A stretch of DNA of 64,000 bases from Moritella sp. (GCF_013215705.1 NZ_JABSQR010000013.1:62001-126000); one strand, 5' to 3'; counted from the stretch's first letter, positions 36,175 to 46,155 are shown. The notes: generated by a model not told the origin, from the sequence alone. Numbers and translations: made by a program.

Positions 36175-36849
36175 TTATGCAGGCTTGTGCTGTGACCAAG
36201 CTAATTGCGGCCAGTGCTGCGCTTGCGCATGGCGGGCTAACTGTGGGCAAGGGTTAACAACATGAGGATATTGACTAAATTCACACAAAGGCAGATCGTT
36301 AATTGAATCTGTATAAAAATAAGTATCAGTAAAGATCTCGGTTTGCTCTGCTAACCAAGATCCTAAGCGGGTTACTTTACCTTCTCGATAACTGGCTACG
36401 CCGAGTATGGTTGCCGAATAACAGCCATTTTCAACTAACATATCGATACCCATCGCATGGTCGATACCGAGTTGCAGGGCGACTTTTTTAACAATAAAGC
36501 TGACTGTCGCCGAGATCAATACCGTGGTGATATTGTCTTGTTTAAGCTGTGCTAATAGTTGCAGTGCCTGTGGAAATACCGTTGGCATAATGTATTTTTC
36601 GACACATTCATCCACCAAACTATCGACTTGCTCTTTAGTGAGTTGTGCAAGGGGGGCCATGGCAAAATTAAGGTATTCAGGCATATTCAATTTACCCGCA
36701 GAATAAAGGCTCATTAAGCGCTTATCTTCTGCTAAAAAATTGTCGTCCGTGACGATGCGTTTTTCGACTAAAAATCGATGCCATAACATTGAACTATCGG
36801 CATTAATTAAAGTTTCATCAAGGTCAAAAATGTATAATGGTTGGCTCAT
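36175..36849 (-). CDS. HAD-superfamily phosphatase, SerB-like (HAD-IB)
   Basis: The 224-residue product has the catalytic 'FDLDETLI' at the N-terminus (nucleophile Asp at about residue 9), 'TTVLISATVSF' for motif II, and 'YTDSINDLPL' for the metal-binding motif. The helical cap after motif I is of the phosphoserine-phosphatase type. Such proteins are often annotated SerB-like but their substrates vary. It is a single gene ending just after the desaturase terminator, on the other strand. Confidence 0.8.
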   Translation of the reverse strand: MSQPLYIFDLDETLINADSSMLWHRFLVEKRIVTDDNFLAEDKRLMSLYSAGKLNMPEYLNFAMAPLAQLTKEQVDSLVDECVEKYIMPTVFPQALQLLAQLKQDNITTVLISATVSFIVKKVALQLGIDHAMGIDMLVENGCYSATILGVASYREGKVTRLGSWLAEQTEIFTDTYFYTDSINDLPLCEFSQYPHVVNPCPQLARHAQAQHWPQLAWSQHKPA

Positions 36850-37138
36850 TTGAATATATTTCCTTAGTCGCTGGTGATTATTGGTGAGATATAATAGCGA
36901 GTATCTATGACAGCTTTATGACTTTATATGACATTTTAACAAAAGCTTAATAATCATTACATGTTTATGATAGCGTTGAAATTATTCAGTGTAATGTGCT
37001 GTTATCTAAGGTTTTACGCTATCTCGTTGCATTCCCATTTTAGTGGTTTAGATTTCTATTTTTGTGCTGTATGATGCGCCTATTATCATCAACAGAAGGT
37101 TGAACTAATAAGGATGTGAATGTTCATTAAGTAAATTA
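36850..37138. other. promoter region, no gene
   Basis: AT-rich divergent spacer between the HAD gene and the Cache protein gene; nothing else was recognised. Confidence 0.4.
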
Positions 37139-37717
37139 ATGTTAAAAACAATATCACTAGAAAAAAAATTGCTATTAGTCGCTGGGTCTCTGTCTTTGCT
37201 ATTTATCGGGTTGAGTACCAGTTATTTTTTGTATGTCCGTCATAATGTTATCGAACAACGTCGATGTGCATTGGAACCCCGCATTAAATTTATCGGTTCT
37301 ATCATCACCGGTTATTATCAACAATATCTTGACCGTGAGTTAAGCCTTGTTCAGGCGCAGCAGCAGGCGATTGGAAAAATTCATGAAATCAATCAGGTAA
37401 ATGAAAATTATATTTTTGTTTTTAATAATGACTACTTACTCTTAGAGTCTGTGAATAATGCTGTCATGAAGAATCAAAATGTAAAAGATGACGTTGATAT
37501 TAAGGGCGTTAAATTATACCAATTATTACGTACCGAAGCTCTATCTCGTGCAAACAACGGCTACTCTCGTTATTATTCTTACTCTAACGTTACGCGTGAA
37601 GAACAGGACAAGATTTCCTACACTCAGTATTTTTCGCCTTGGGGCTGGATCTATGGTGAGGGGGTGTATATCAATGATGTCGATGCGTCTATTCTCAATA
37701 TGCTGACTTCTCACTAG
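37139..37717 (+). CDS. stand-alone single-Cache sensor protein
   Basis: The 192-residue product has one membrane helix (about residues 10-30) and a periplasmic single-Cache (sCache_2-like) domain, with 'QAIGKIHEINQVNENYIFVF' in the middle and 'YTQYFSPWGWIYGEGVYIND' at the end, a classic Cache ending. Chemoreceptors and kinases continue at this point with a second membrane helix and a signalling domain. Here the gene stops about 15 residues later and a terminator follows, so no output domain is attached. It may work with a separate partner or be a truncated receptor. Confidence 0.75.
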   Translation: MLKTISLEKKLLLVAGSLSLLFIGLSTSYFLYVRHNVIEQRRCALEPRIKFIGSIITGYYQQYLDRELSLVQAQQQAIGKIHEINQVNENYIFVFNNDYLLLESVNNAVMKNQNVKDDVDIKGVKLYQLLRTEALSRANNGYSRYYSYSNVTREEQDKISYTQYFSPWGWIYGEGVYINDVDASILNMLTSH

Positions 37718-37745
37718 TCTTTATTTCTGTTTATATTGTTATCAC

Positions 37746-37778
37746 AAAACCTCAGCTGGCTGGGGTTTTGTTGTTTTC
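37746..37778 (+). terminator. terminator after the Cache gene
   Basis: Stem AAAACCTCAGC / GCTGGGGTTTT, followed by 'gttgtttt'. Confidence 0.8.
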
Positions 37779-37913
37779 AATCCAGCATTTTATTCTGAAT
37801 TAATCAATATCAATAGACCTCAATATCTGACCTCCGTTAATATTTAAGTTGGCCTTATTATTGCATTGAAAATGAAATAACCAAATTTTGACGGTGTGAT
37901 CAAGGAATCGAAA

Positions 37914-39305
37914 ATGAGAAAATCAATAATAACTTCAGTGTTGGCTAGTGTACTGCTATCAGGCTGCGGCAGCGGTGGCAGTGATCGTAGTGACTCAGGT
38001 TCAGGTTCCAGTTCGACGCCAACCACTAAGTATACGCTTCAGTTTGTGCAATTAGTTGAAGAGGTCGAAGGCTCTGCAACTAGCTGTACGTTATTTGATA
38101 TTACCGGTCAGTCTGTAGGTATGCAAACATATGCAAGATTAGCGTCAGATGTCAGGGTAAAGACGTATGATGCTGACGGTAATTTTAACAAAGATTTATC
38201 TGATTTGGTAAGCAATACTGGTGTATTAAATATTACTGAAAGTGACATAGATAATGGTGGCTATATCTCTATTATTAATTCAGAAAGTAGTTCATCTACA
38301 GAGTACGAAGTATTGTCAATCCAAAAAGAACTTCTGGGTGACATTATGATTGCAGTAGAGCGAAATCAGGGAGTTAACTCGTCTTGTTATAAAGAAAACC
38401 CTGTAACTGTAAATACAGGTTTTGCTTCTGTTTACGCTACTGATACTGGCGTTGATGCCTATGCTTTTAGTTCATCACAGAGTGAATTTACTGCTGGAAC
38501 TCATGCTAGCAAGGAGGTCAGTGCACTTAATAATGAAGATGTATTAGTACGTGCTTATCACAATGATAAATTGGTTGATTATGCATTTGTATCAACGCTA
38601 ACAGTAGCTGAACGTGGTGATCAAAAACCTTTATCAGGGTTTGCTTTTTCGAGTTATAATTGGAGTATTAACCAAACGCTTACTGGGCAGCTCTTTGGAT
38701 TATCGGTACGCTTAAATCAAGGTAATTATAGTTATCCATGGTTAGATGCGACATTTGATACTGTAACTGGCGATACGACTGGCTTTGCTCGCGTATATCG
38801 AGGAACGAGCTGGAGTTATAGCGCAGAAGGTAAAACAAACTTTGATTGGAACTTTAAACATAACGAGGCATTATCTGCTACGTTGGATGTGCAATTACCG
38901 ACAGAATTAACCCTCACAGATAATGATCCCGAGATTTCCAATTTTGTATTCCAAGCGCAGGGTATTGATTCTACATTAACCCGTTTACAAAGAAGTAGCT
39001 ACTACATAGAAGTTTCTGATAACGGTAAAACAAATAAATTAAATCATGTTATTTACAGTGAAGTTGCAAGCGGTGACGATGTGATTATTCCAAACCTTGG
39101 ATTGGCTAACTTGGATGATCCTATGAGAGCGATAAACCTCACTATCGCGGTATTATCGGCTGATAAATTAACGTCTGATTTTAAAAAATTTTTTATGTAT
39201 GAAAATGCAGCATCAGATTTAGTTTCAGTTGTATTAACACCGACAGACACAGTGAAAAATAATAAAACTAAAAATACGGGTTCTTATACTTTGCTCAATC
39301 GTTAA
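37914..39305 (+). CDS. large lipoprotein of unknown function
   Basis: The 463-residue product starts at the ATG giving 'MRKSIITSVLASVLLSGCG', a clear lipobox; an upstream start would add six residues. After the lipid cysteine there is a Gly/Ser-rich linker, then about 420 residues of beta-rich sequence with no recognised domain and two further cysteines near residues 55 and 155. It looks like a surface or periplasmic lipoprotein of the kind found in Vibrio and Moritella, possibly flagellar-sheath related, but I cannot confirm this. A terminator follows. Confidence 0.65.
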   Translation: MRKSIITSVLASVLLSGCGSGGSDRSDSGSGSSSTPTTKYTLQFVQLVEEVEGSATSCTLFDITGQSVGMQTYARLASDVRVKTYDADGNFNKDLSDLVSNTGVLNITESDIDNGGYISIINSESSSSTEYEVLSIQKELLGDIMIAVERNQGVNSSCYKENPVTVNTGFASVYATDTGVDAYAFSSSQSEFTAGTHASKEVSALNNEDVLVRAYHNDKLVDYAFVSTLTVAERGDQKPLSGFAFSSYNWSINQTLTGQLFGLSVRLNQGNYSYPWLDATFDTVTGDTTGFARVYRGTSWSYSAEGKTNFDWNFKHNEALSATLDVQLPTELTLTDNDPEISNFVFQAQGIDSTLTRLQRSSYYIEVSDNGKTNKLNHVIYSEVASGDDVIIPNLGLANLDDPMRAINLTIAVLSADKLTSDFKKFFMYENAASDLVSVVLTPTDTVKNNKTKNTGSYTLLNR

Positions 39306-39333
39306 TACGCACCATATAAATATTAATGATAAC

Positions 39334-39366
39334 AAAACCTCAGCCTTCTGGGGTTTTGTTGTTTTT
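39334..39366 (+). terminator. terminator after the lipoprotein gene
   Basis: Stem AAAACCTCAG / CTGGGGTTTT and 'gttgttttt'; nearly the same hairpin as at 37746. Confidence 0.8.
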
Positions 39367-39507
39367 AAACCCTGAGAATTGTGATGTCCTAGATGAATAG
39401 AGTCTTTAATTAGATAAAAATAGTTGCCAGGTGATGAAATCGCTGGGTAGACTGCTGGCTTATATACATATATTCAAGTGTGAGTTTAGCGCGACAAGGA
39501 GTTGCCA

Positions 39508-40122
39508 ATGTTGGTCTATAGCCTAGAAATGATATGCATTGTTGCGTTTGCACTCAGTGGGGTATTGGTCGAGTCTAATCGTGGTAAAGATATTGTCAGT
39601 ATCATGATGCTAGGTTGGATCACGGCATTAGGCGGTGGCACCTTACGCGATCTAATTTTGTCTGCCGAGGCGATATTTTGGATCCGTGATCCCAGTTATT
39701 TCTGGACGGCATTGATCAGTGCGGTTATTGGTTTTTTCACTATTACTCATATCCGTAAAAATCGCCTCAACAAACTTATTATTATGTTTGATACCATCGG
39801 CGTATCACTATTCTCGATATTGGTTACGCAACAACTATACAGCGGCGGTTATGCGGCTTATGTTTCAGTCTCTATGGGGTTGGTTACGGCTATATTTGGT
39901 GGGGTATTACGGGATATTATCGCGCATCGCCAAACCTTGTTTAATAATACCGAGCTGTATGCAACGCCGGTTATTTTAGGCTGTTGTCTGTATATTGTGT
40001 TGGTAAAATTAGGTGTCGAAATCACACTGGCAGCACTTATCTGTATGGTGTTTATTGTATCTATGCGCTGGTATATTGTTGTAAAAAAGATCAATTTCCC
40101 TGCTTTTTTATTATTAAAATAA
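39508..40122 (+). CDS. TRIC-type cation channel family protein (UPF0126, YadS/YicG-like)
   Basis: The 204-residue membrane protein has about seven helices in two inverted three-helix repeats, each with the glycine-rich signature: 'GGGTLRDLIL' near residue 46 and 'FGGVLRDIIA' near residue 132. This matches the prokaryotic TRIC/UPF0126 family. Members form cation channels in structural studies; some relatives are linked to glycine uptake. The start at 39508 follows AAGGAG. It is a single gene. Confidence 0.85.
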   Translation: MLVYSLEMICIVAFALSGVLVESNRGKDIVSIMMLGWITALGGGTLRDLILSAEAIFWIRDPSYFWTALISAVIGFFTITHIRKNRLNKLIIMFDTIGVSLFSILVTQQLYSGGYAAYVSVSMGLVTAIFGGVLRDIIAHRQTLFNNTELYATPVILGCCLYIVLVKLGVEITLAALICMVFIVSMRWYIVVKKINFPAFLLLK

Positions 40123-40270
40123 CCAACTAAACTAGTATTCAATTACAGCGCTGATTAATTGAGGTACTGTCGTAATAGTAAATGAGTGTAATAATGCTTG
40201 TAACATATAGTGGTAATAATGCTTGTAACATATATTATTAATAATGCGGATTAAAGAGGTGACAAGAACG

Positions 40271-40723
40271 ATGATGAATAAATCTTCGACCAAGCCAAGT
40301 ACAACTGAGTTTGATGGTATGGCTAATGACCCCATAATTGCTGAAAATTTTTTAGTATCGCAGCCATGGCGGGCATTATTGCTGTGTGCTGGCTGTCTTG
40401 CGGTTACGCTTGGTGTGCTGGGTATTTTTTTACCTTTATTACCGACTGTGCCATTTTTGTTGTTGGCCGCGGCGTGTTTTAGTCGTTCTTCACGAAAATT
40501 ACAGTTGTGGCTGTTTAACCATCGCTATCTCGGTTCTTATTTAACAAATTATCTATTACGTAAAGGTATTAGCAAAAAGCAGCTATGGAGTTCACTCTCG
40601 AGTATGTGGCTGGCGATGTTATTGGCCATCTATTTTGCGCCTATCTGGACTATAAAAATACTATTGTTGGTCACAGCTTGTCTTGTTAGCCGCCACCTCC
40701 TATCCTTACAACGCTTACCATAA
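40271..40723 (+). CDS. ybaN: DUF454 inner-membrane protein (YbaN-like)
   Basis: The 150-residue protein starts at the ATG about eleven bases after AGAGG, with a second ATG next to it. A soluble N-terminal part of about 30 residues is followed by the DUF454 core: 'GVLGIFLPLLPTVPFLLLAA', then 'CFSRSSRKLQLWLFNHRYLG', and two more hydrophobic helices at the end. YbaN-type proteins sit in the inner membrane and have no settled function. A 24-base direct repeat ('aataatgcttgtaacatata') just upstream is probably promoter-side slippage. Confidence 0.8.
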   Translation: MMNKSSTKPSTTEFDGMANDPIIAENFLVSQPWRALLLCAGCLAVTLGVLGIFLPLLPTVPFLLLAAACFSRSSRKLQLWLFNHRYLGSYLTNYLLRKGISKKQLWSSLSSMWLAMLLAIYFAPIWTIKILLLVTACLVSRHLLSLQRLP

Positions 40724-40908
40724 AGACTAGTTCTCTGATTTTTATGCGGCATTTTGGCTTAAATTTCTGCATAAACTGAAGTGAAATACTAATTATTTTA
40801 TATAAAACGCATTTTCTTTCTATTTCTGCTAACTAACTCATATTATTTCTGTATCTTTAATGTAACACTCCCGCAGCATTAAATTTCGTAAGTTAAGAGG
40901 ACCTTGGT

Positions 40909-43900
40909 ATGTTTAAAGCGTTAGATGCACTTTCTCCGTCGTTTATCGACCGTCCATTGGATGAACTTTGGCAGTTAATATCTCCTTTGTATATGGTTGA
41001 TGAGTCAACATGGTTAGCAGAATTGCTACCAATAGCCCGCCCATCTGCAGAAGAAAAATCTCAGATCACCACCAATGCAACTGTATTAATTGAACGCGTG
41101 CGCGCTGATAAACAAGCCATCCAAATGATTGATGCCTTGTTACTAGAATACAGCCTAGATACCAAAGAAGGTATCCTGTTGATGTGTCTTGCAGAAGCAT
41201 TGATGCGTATTCCGGATGCGGCCACAGCAGATGCATTAATCCGTGACAAATTAAGCGTCGCAGATTGGAAGTCACATCTAAAAAATTCTGATTCAACATT
41301 TGTGAATGCATCCACTTGGGGACTATTACTGACAGGTAAAGTGGTCAGCATGGATCGCAAAGACACTAAATCGGCGAGCAGCACCATTAGCCGTTTAGTG
41401 AATAAAGTATCAGAACCGATCATTCGTCAAGCAATGAACCAAGCCATGAAGATCATGGGACACCAATTCGTATTGGGTCGTAACATTGTTGAAGCGCAAA
41501 AAAATAGCCGTTCATTTCGCGATAAAGGTTTTACCTATTCGTTTGATATGTTGGGTGAATCGGCATTAACAACCGCCGACGCGAAGAAATATTTTAATGA
41601 TTACATCAAAGCCGTCGAATCGGTGGGTAACAACAAATACGGCAATGACAAAACGCCTTCGCCAACGGTTTCAATTAAGTTATCTGCATTGCACCCACGT
41701 TATGAAGTGGCTAACGAAGCGCGCGTGATGACAGAACTGCACGACACTGTATTAGAACTACTATTACGTGCACGGGATTTAGATGTTGGCATTACTATCG
41801 ATGCGGAAGAAGCAGACCGTTTAGAGTTATCACTCGCATTATTTGAAAAACTGTATCGTCATCCGAAACTACAAGGTTGGGGTCAATTCGGTATCGTGGT
41901 ACAAGCTTATTCTAAGCGTGCTTTGCCGACACTCGTTTGGCTTGCGGCATTAGCAAAAGAGCAGGGTGATGTGATCCCGCTGCGCTTAGTGAAAGGTGCT
42001 TATTGGGATACTGAACTTAAATTATCACAGCAAAATGGTTATGATGCTTACCCGGTTTATACCCGCAAAGAAGCAACCGATGTTGCCTATCTTGCGTGTG
42101 CCCGCTTCTTGTTAAGTCAACAAGTTCGCGGTTGTATCTATCCACAGTTTGCCAGTCACAATGCGCACACTGTATCAGCAATTGCGACCATGGCTGAGCA
42201 TAAAGAATTTGAATTCCAACGATTACACGGCATGGGTGATGCGCTGTATAACCACGCATTAGCGATCTATGGGATAAATGTCCGTATTTACGCGCCAGTG
42301 GGTAGCCATAAAGACTTGCTGCCATACTTGGTTCGCCGTTTATTAGAAAATGGTGCCAACAGCTCGTTTGTACATCGTTTGGTTGATGCCGATTGTCCGA
42401 TTGCGGAATTAACGGAGCATCCGGTTGATACCCTAGATAGTCGCCCGACATTACATAACAGTTTAATTCCATTACCGACTAAGATCTTTGCAGGGCGTAA
42501 AAACTCATGCAACATCAATGTTGATATCATCAGTGAGATCACGCCGTTTAATGCCGAGCTAAGCTTACAGATGCAAAAAACCTGGCAAGCAGCGCCTGTG
42601 GTAAATGGGCAAGTGATCACCACTGAATTAGCCAATGCGAAACCAGTCAGTGCCCCTTATGATCGTCGTATTCACGTGGGTCAAGTATTGTGGTCAACAC
42701 CGGCAGAAGTCACCACAGCGTTAGATACCGCGGCGGATTACTTTCCTACATGGTCTGCAGTACCAGTGGCAGAGCGTGCGGCATGTTTAAATAAGGTTGC
42801 CGATTTACTGGAAGCGAACTTAGCGGAATTAGTGGCGTTATGTCATAAAGAAGCCGGTAAAACGATTCACGACAGTCTAGATGAAGTGCGTGAAGCGGTT
42901 GATTTCTGTCGTTACTACGCGATGCAAGCCACTGAAAACTTCTCGGTAGCAAAAAACCAAGTACGTTTTGATGGTATCGCTCAGCAAGTAACGCGTCAGG
43001 GACAAGGTGTGTTTGTTTGTATCAGTCCTTGGAACTTCCCGTTAGCGATCTTCCTTGGTCAAGTTGCAGCGGCATTAGTCAGCGGTAATACCGTTATCGC
43101 GAAACCTGCAGAGCAAACCAGTTTGATTGCGGCGCGTACCATGGCATTACTGTTAGAAGCGGGTGTGCCTAAAGAAGCGGTACATCTTCTGCCTGGTGGC
43201 GGTGCTGCGGTTGGTTCACTACTGACCGCTGACGAGCGTATCGCCGGTGTAGTATTCACGGGTTCAACAGCAACGGCACAAGTCATTAACCGTGCATTAG
43301 CGAAACGAGATACGAAGGTCGCGACGCTGATCGCTGAAACCGGTGGTCAAAATACCATGATCGTTGACAGTACTGCGCTACCTGAGCAAGTTGTACGTGA
43401 TGTCATGCGTTCTGCGTTTGCGTCTGCGGGGCAACGTTGCAGCGCACTGCGCGTACTGTTTTTACAAGAAGATGTTGCCGACCGAATTACCACCTTGATC
43501 CAAGGTGCAATGCAAGAATTACATGTTGGTTCTCCACAGCTGCATCATACCGATGTCGGTCCGGTGATTGATTTACTGGCGAAGAAAAAGCTGCAAGCGC
43601 ACATCGATAAAATGCGTGCGACAAGTAAGTTGGTTGGTGAAGTTAGCTTGAGTGACGAATGTAATTTTGGTGACTTTATTGCGCCTATTGCCTTTGAAAT
43701 TGACAGTATTAGCCAGCTTGAAGATGAACAGTTTGGTCCTATTCTACATATCGTGCGTTATAAAGCCGCTGATTTAGATAAGGTGATTAGCGAAATCAAT
43801 GCCACTGGTTTTGGTTTGACCATGGGGATCCACAGTCGTAATGAACGTACCTATACCGATATTGAGCGTCAAATAAGAGTGGGTAATTGCTACATTAACC

Positions 43901-44025
43901 GTGACCAAGTTGGCGCTGTTGTTGGTGTGCAACCTTTCGGTGGCCAAGGTTTATCAGGTACGGGTCCAAAAGCGGGTGGTCCACATTATCTTTATCGTTT
44001 CACTAAGCAAGTTGTTAGCGCTTAA
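40909..44025 (+). CDS. putA: bifunctional proline dehydrogenase / P5C dehydrogenase PutA
   Basis: The 1038-residue product lacks the N-terminal ribbon-helix-helix of E. coli PutA, so it is an enzyme only and not a repressor. The proline dehydrogenase barrel covers about residues 150-450 ('VSIKLSALHPRYE', 'DAEEADRLELSL', 'RLVKGAYWDTE'). The aldehyde dehydrogenase domain covers about 560-1030, with the general base in 'AETGGQN' (about 809) and the catalytic Cys in 'AGQRCSALR' (about 843). It oxidises proline to glutamate through a channelled intermediate. It is followed 31 bp later by an ALDH-like paralogue, probably in one operon. Confidence 0.95.
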   Translation: MFKALDALSPSFIDRPLDELWQLISPLYMVDESTWLAELLPIARPSAEEKSQITTNATVLIERVRADKQAIQMIDALLLEYSLDTKEGILLMCLAEALMRIPDAATADALIRDKLSVADWKSHLKNSDSTFVNASTWGLLLTGKVVSMDRKDTKSASSTISRLVNKVSEPIIRQAMNQAMKIMGHQFVLGRNIVEAQKNSRSFRDKGFTYSFDMLGESALTTADAKKYFNDYIKAVESVGNNKYGNDKTPSPTVSIKLSALHPRYEVANEARVMTELHDTVLELLLRARDLDVGITIDAEEADRLELSLALFEKLYRHPKLQGWGQFGIVVQAYSKRALPTLVWLAALAKEQGDVIPLRLVKGAYWDTELKLSQQNGYDAYPVYTRKEATDVAYLACARFLLSQQVRGCIYPQFASHNAHTVSAIATMAEHKEFEFQRLHGMGDALYNHALAIYGINVRIYAPVGSHKDLLPYLVRRLLENGANSSFVHRLVDADCPIAELTEHPVDTLDSRPTLHNSLIPLPTKIFAGRKNSCNINVDIISEITPFNAELSLQMQKTWQAAPVVNGQVITTELANAKPVSAPYDRRIHVGQVLWSTPAEVTTALDTAADYFPTWSAVPVAERAACLNKVADLLEANLAELVALCHKEAGKTIHDSLDEVREAVDFCRYYAMQATENFSVAKNQVRFDGIAQQVTRQGQGVFVCISPWNFPLAIFLGQVAAALVSGNTVIAKPAEQTSLIAARTMALLLEAGVPKEAVHLLPGGGAAVGSLLTADERIAGVVFTGSTATAQVINRALAKRDTKVATLIAETGGQNTMIVDSTALPEQVVRDVMRSAFASAGQRCSALRVLFLQEDVADRITTLIQGAMQELHVGSPQLHHTDVGPVIDLLAKKKLQAHIDKMRATSKLVGEVSLSDECNFGDFIAPIAFEIDSISQLEDEQFGPILHIVRYKAADLDKVISEINATGFGLTMGIHSRNERTYTDIERQIRVGNCYINRDQVGAVVGVQPFGGQGLSGTGPKAGGPHYLYRFTKQVVSA

Positions 44026-44056
44026 GCTGCGTCATTGTAAATTAAGGAGTTAAACC

Positions 44057-44794
44057 ATGGTTGTAGAAAATAAAGTAGTCCAGACGCAGCAGCTGATTGA
44101 AACTGGCCTTTGTGCGTGGCAGAGTTGGAATGATCGGGGAGTAATTGCCCGTGCCGAGCTGATTGCTAAATGGGTCGAGATCATTAGCCAGGAAGCGGCA
44201 TTAGGTAAACTGGCTGGTGAAATGGCGAAATACCAAAAACACCAAGCCATTACGTTATTGGGCGATGAAAAATTAATGCCAGGGCCGACAGGTGAAGTGA
44301 ACGAGCTTTACAGTGCTGGACGTGGTTTATTTATTGTCGCCGCAACAGATGCCGATCAAAGCAGTACCATTAATGCCATTGTTGGCCATGTTAGTGCGGC
44401 GTTATTATCCGGTAATACCTTGGTATTAGCATTGCCGCAAGCACAGCAGGCATTACAGTTTGTGTTACTTAATACACTGCATGCTGCGGGTATCCCAGAG
44501 CTTGTGGTACAGGGCGCTGAGGAAACAGAGTTAACGGCACTGATTGAATCACCGCAAGTAGCGGGTGTGGCGTTTACCGGGGATGAAAAAACCGCGCAAA
44601 CGCTTAACCGTACCTTGTCTACACGTGATGGTTTATTGGCGCAACTGGTTGCTGAAGTGAGTGGCAGTGCCTTGGCTTATGTGACCGATGACCACTTTAT
44701 TTTACGTTTTATTACCGAGCGTACCCGTACTATTAATATTACGGCTGTGGGTGGTAATGCAATCTTGTTAGAGCTCGGTGGCGGTGACCATTAA
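44057..44794 (+). CDS. ALDH-fold pseudoenzyme of the put operon
   Basis: The 245-residue protein, with AAGGAG before the ATG, lines up with the cofactor-binding half of the PutA aldehyde dehydrogenase domain: 'GHVSAALLSGNTLVLALP' parallels 'GQVAAALVSGNTVIAKP', and 'GVAFTGDEKTAQTLNRTLSTRD' parallels the PutA segment 'GVVFTGSTATAQVINRALAKRD'. The 'AETGGQN' base is replaced by 'AEVSGSA', and the whole catalytic-Cys domain is absent. It thus cannot be a normal dehydrogenase. Placement right after putA suggests that it binds or modulates PutA. I believe similar genes exist in Vibrio put clusters. Confidence 0.75.
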   Translation: MVVENKVVQTQQLIETGLCAWQSWNDRGVIARAELIAKWVEIISQEAALGKLAGEMAKYQKHQAITLLGDEKLMPGPTGEVNELYSAGRGLFIVAATDADQSSTINAIVGHVSAALLSGNTLVLALPQAQQALQFVLLNTLHAAGIPELVVQGAEETELTALIESPQVAGVAFTGDEKTAQTLNRTLSTRDGLLAQLVAEVSGSALAYVTDDHFILRFITERTRTINITAVGGNAILLELGGGDH

Positions 44795-44839
44795 TTGCTA
44801 GCGCGATTAACAGTAAAATTTTTCGTGTAATATGAATAA

Positions 44840-44875
44840 CCCATATCAGGTACGCATGTGAGTGCCTGATATGGG
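44840..44875 (+). terminator. long hairpin after the put operon
   Basis: Perfect 11-bp stem CCCATATCAGG / CCTGATATGGG with a 14-base loop. There is no T run, so it may be a protected 3' end or a protein site and not an intrinsic terminator. Confidence 0.5.
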
Positions 44876-44963
44876 ATACCTATCAGTGTAAGTTCCTTTA
44901 TTTAGTAGTATCATCAGCCTCATTGTCTTAAGTTATTATTTATAAATTTACAGTAGGTCACTG

Positions 44964-45428
44964 ATGCAAAAAACTACCCGTTGCATGGCAACGAACAAAC
45001 GTATTGCGCTTGTAGCCCATGATCACATGAAGTCAGAGCTGATTGCTTGGTCAAAAGCACGTGTTGATATTCTCCAAAAACACCATTTATTCGGTACTGG
45101 CACTACGGCCACATTATTGACCAAACACGTTGAACTACCTGTTAAAGCACTGTTGAGCGGACCTATGGGGGGCGATCAACAGCTTGGCGCACTGATTGCC
45201 GAAGGCGAGATTGATATGATGATCTTCTTCTGGGACCCTATGAATGCAGTGCCACACGATCCGGATGTAAAAGCATTATTACGTTTAGCTGCAGTGTGGA
45301 ATATTCCGGTGGCAACCAATCCAGCCACAGCTGATTTCATTATTGATTCTATTCATACCACTAGCAAATACGAATATGCAGTGCCTGATTACGAAGGTTA
45401 TTTAGCAGAGCGTATTAGCGAGCTATAA
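44964..45428 (+). CDS. mgsA: methylglyoxal synthase
   Basis: The 154-residue enzyme converts dihydroxyacetone phosphate to methylglyoxal, a bypass of lower glycolysis. The phosphate-binding 'TGTTATLL' and the catalytic regions '[18 protein letters not shown]' and '[20 protein letters not shown]' are all present, and the length is normal. It is a single gene, preceded by 'gtaggtcactg' and convergent with ribA, with a shared terminator between. Confidence 0.95.
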   Translation: MQKTTRCMATNKRIALVAHDHMKSELIAWSKARVDILQKHHLFGTGTTATLLTKHVELPVKALLSGPMGGDQQLGALIAEGEIDMMIFFWDPMNAVPHDPDVKALLRLAAVWNIPVATNPATADFIIDSIHTTSKYEYAVPDYEGYLAERISEL

Positions 45429-45497
45429 CCTAGTAAATAACGATTTTTTGGCATAACAGAAAATAACAATTGTTTTGAAATAAACTGTATGAAAGGT

Positions 45498-45526
45498 AAT
45501 AACAGCAGCGCGTGTCTGCTGTTATT
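45498..45526. terminator. bidirectional terminator between mgsA and ribA
   Basis: Stem AATAACAGCAG / CTGCTGTTATT with a short loop, A-rich on one side and T-rich on the other; it can serve both convergent genes. Confidence 0.75.
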
Positions 45527-45546
45527 ATTGATTGATGTGAGTCGCG

Positions 45547-46155
45547 TTAATCTTCTTTGAAGTGCTGTTCTGTCATCATATGCCCAAGCTTGTCGGCTTT
45601 GGTTCGCAAATAATGTTCATTGTGCATATTTTTACCCACTTGTAATGGCTGACGTGCCACCACATTAACGCCGTATTCTTCCATCGCCGCTAATTTTTTC
45701 GGGTTATTGGTCATGAGCCTCACTTTGCTAATACCGAGGTGGTCCAACATAGGTTTGCACATGGCATAATTACGTAGGTCTGCAGCAAAGCCTAATTTTT
45801 CATTCGCTTCAACCGTATTGGCACCAGCGTCTTGTAAATTATACGCACGAATCTTGTTTAATAGACCAATACCCCGACCTTCTTGACGTAAATACAGAAT
45901 AAAGCCTGAACCTGCTTCGGTGATATTTTTCATTGCAGTTTCAAGTTGAAAGCCACAATCACAACGTAAACTAAACAAGGCATCACCGGTTAAACATTCT
46001 GAATGTATGCGACCTAATATGACTTTGTCTTCATCTAACTCGCCATAAGTTAGCGCCACATGTTCTTTGCCTGTTTCTGAGTCTTCGAAGCCGTGCATAG
46101 TGAAAGTACCAAAAGGTGTTGGTAGTTTTGAAGATGCGATAAATTTAATAGACAC
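45547..46155 (-). CDS. ribA: GTP cyclohydrolase II
   Basis: This 202-residue protein of usual length opens the GTP ring as the first step of riboflavin synthesis. The zinc cysteines are in '[18 protein letters not shown]', GTP is bound by '[15 protein letters not shown]', and '[10 protein letters not shown]' is the conserved late motif. It is a monofunctional RibA without a fused RibB. It is a single gene; no FMN riboswitch was seen in its short upstream region. Confidence 0.95.
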   Translation of the reverse strand: MSIKFIASSKLPTPFGTFTMHGFEDSETGKEHVALTYGELDEDKVILGRIHSECLTGDALFSLRCDCGFQLETAMKNITEAGSGFILYLRQEGRGIGLLNKIRAYNLQDAGANTVEANEKLGFAADLRNYAMCKPMLDHLGISKVRLMTNNPKKLAAMEEYGVNVVARQPLQVGKNMHNEHYLRTKADKLGHMMTEQHFKED

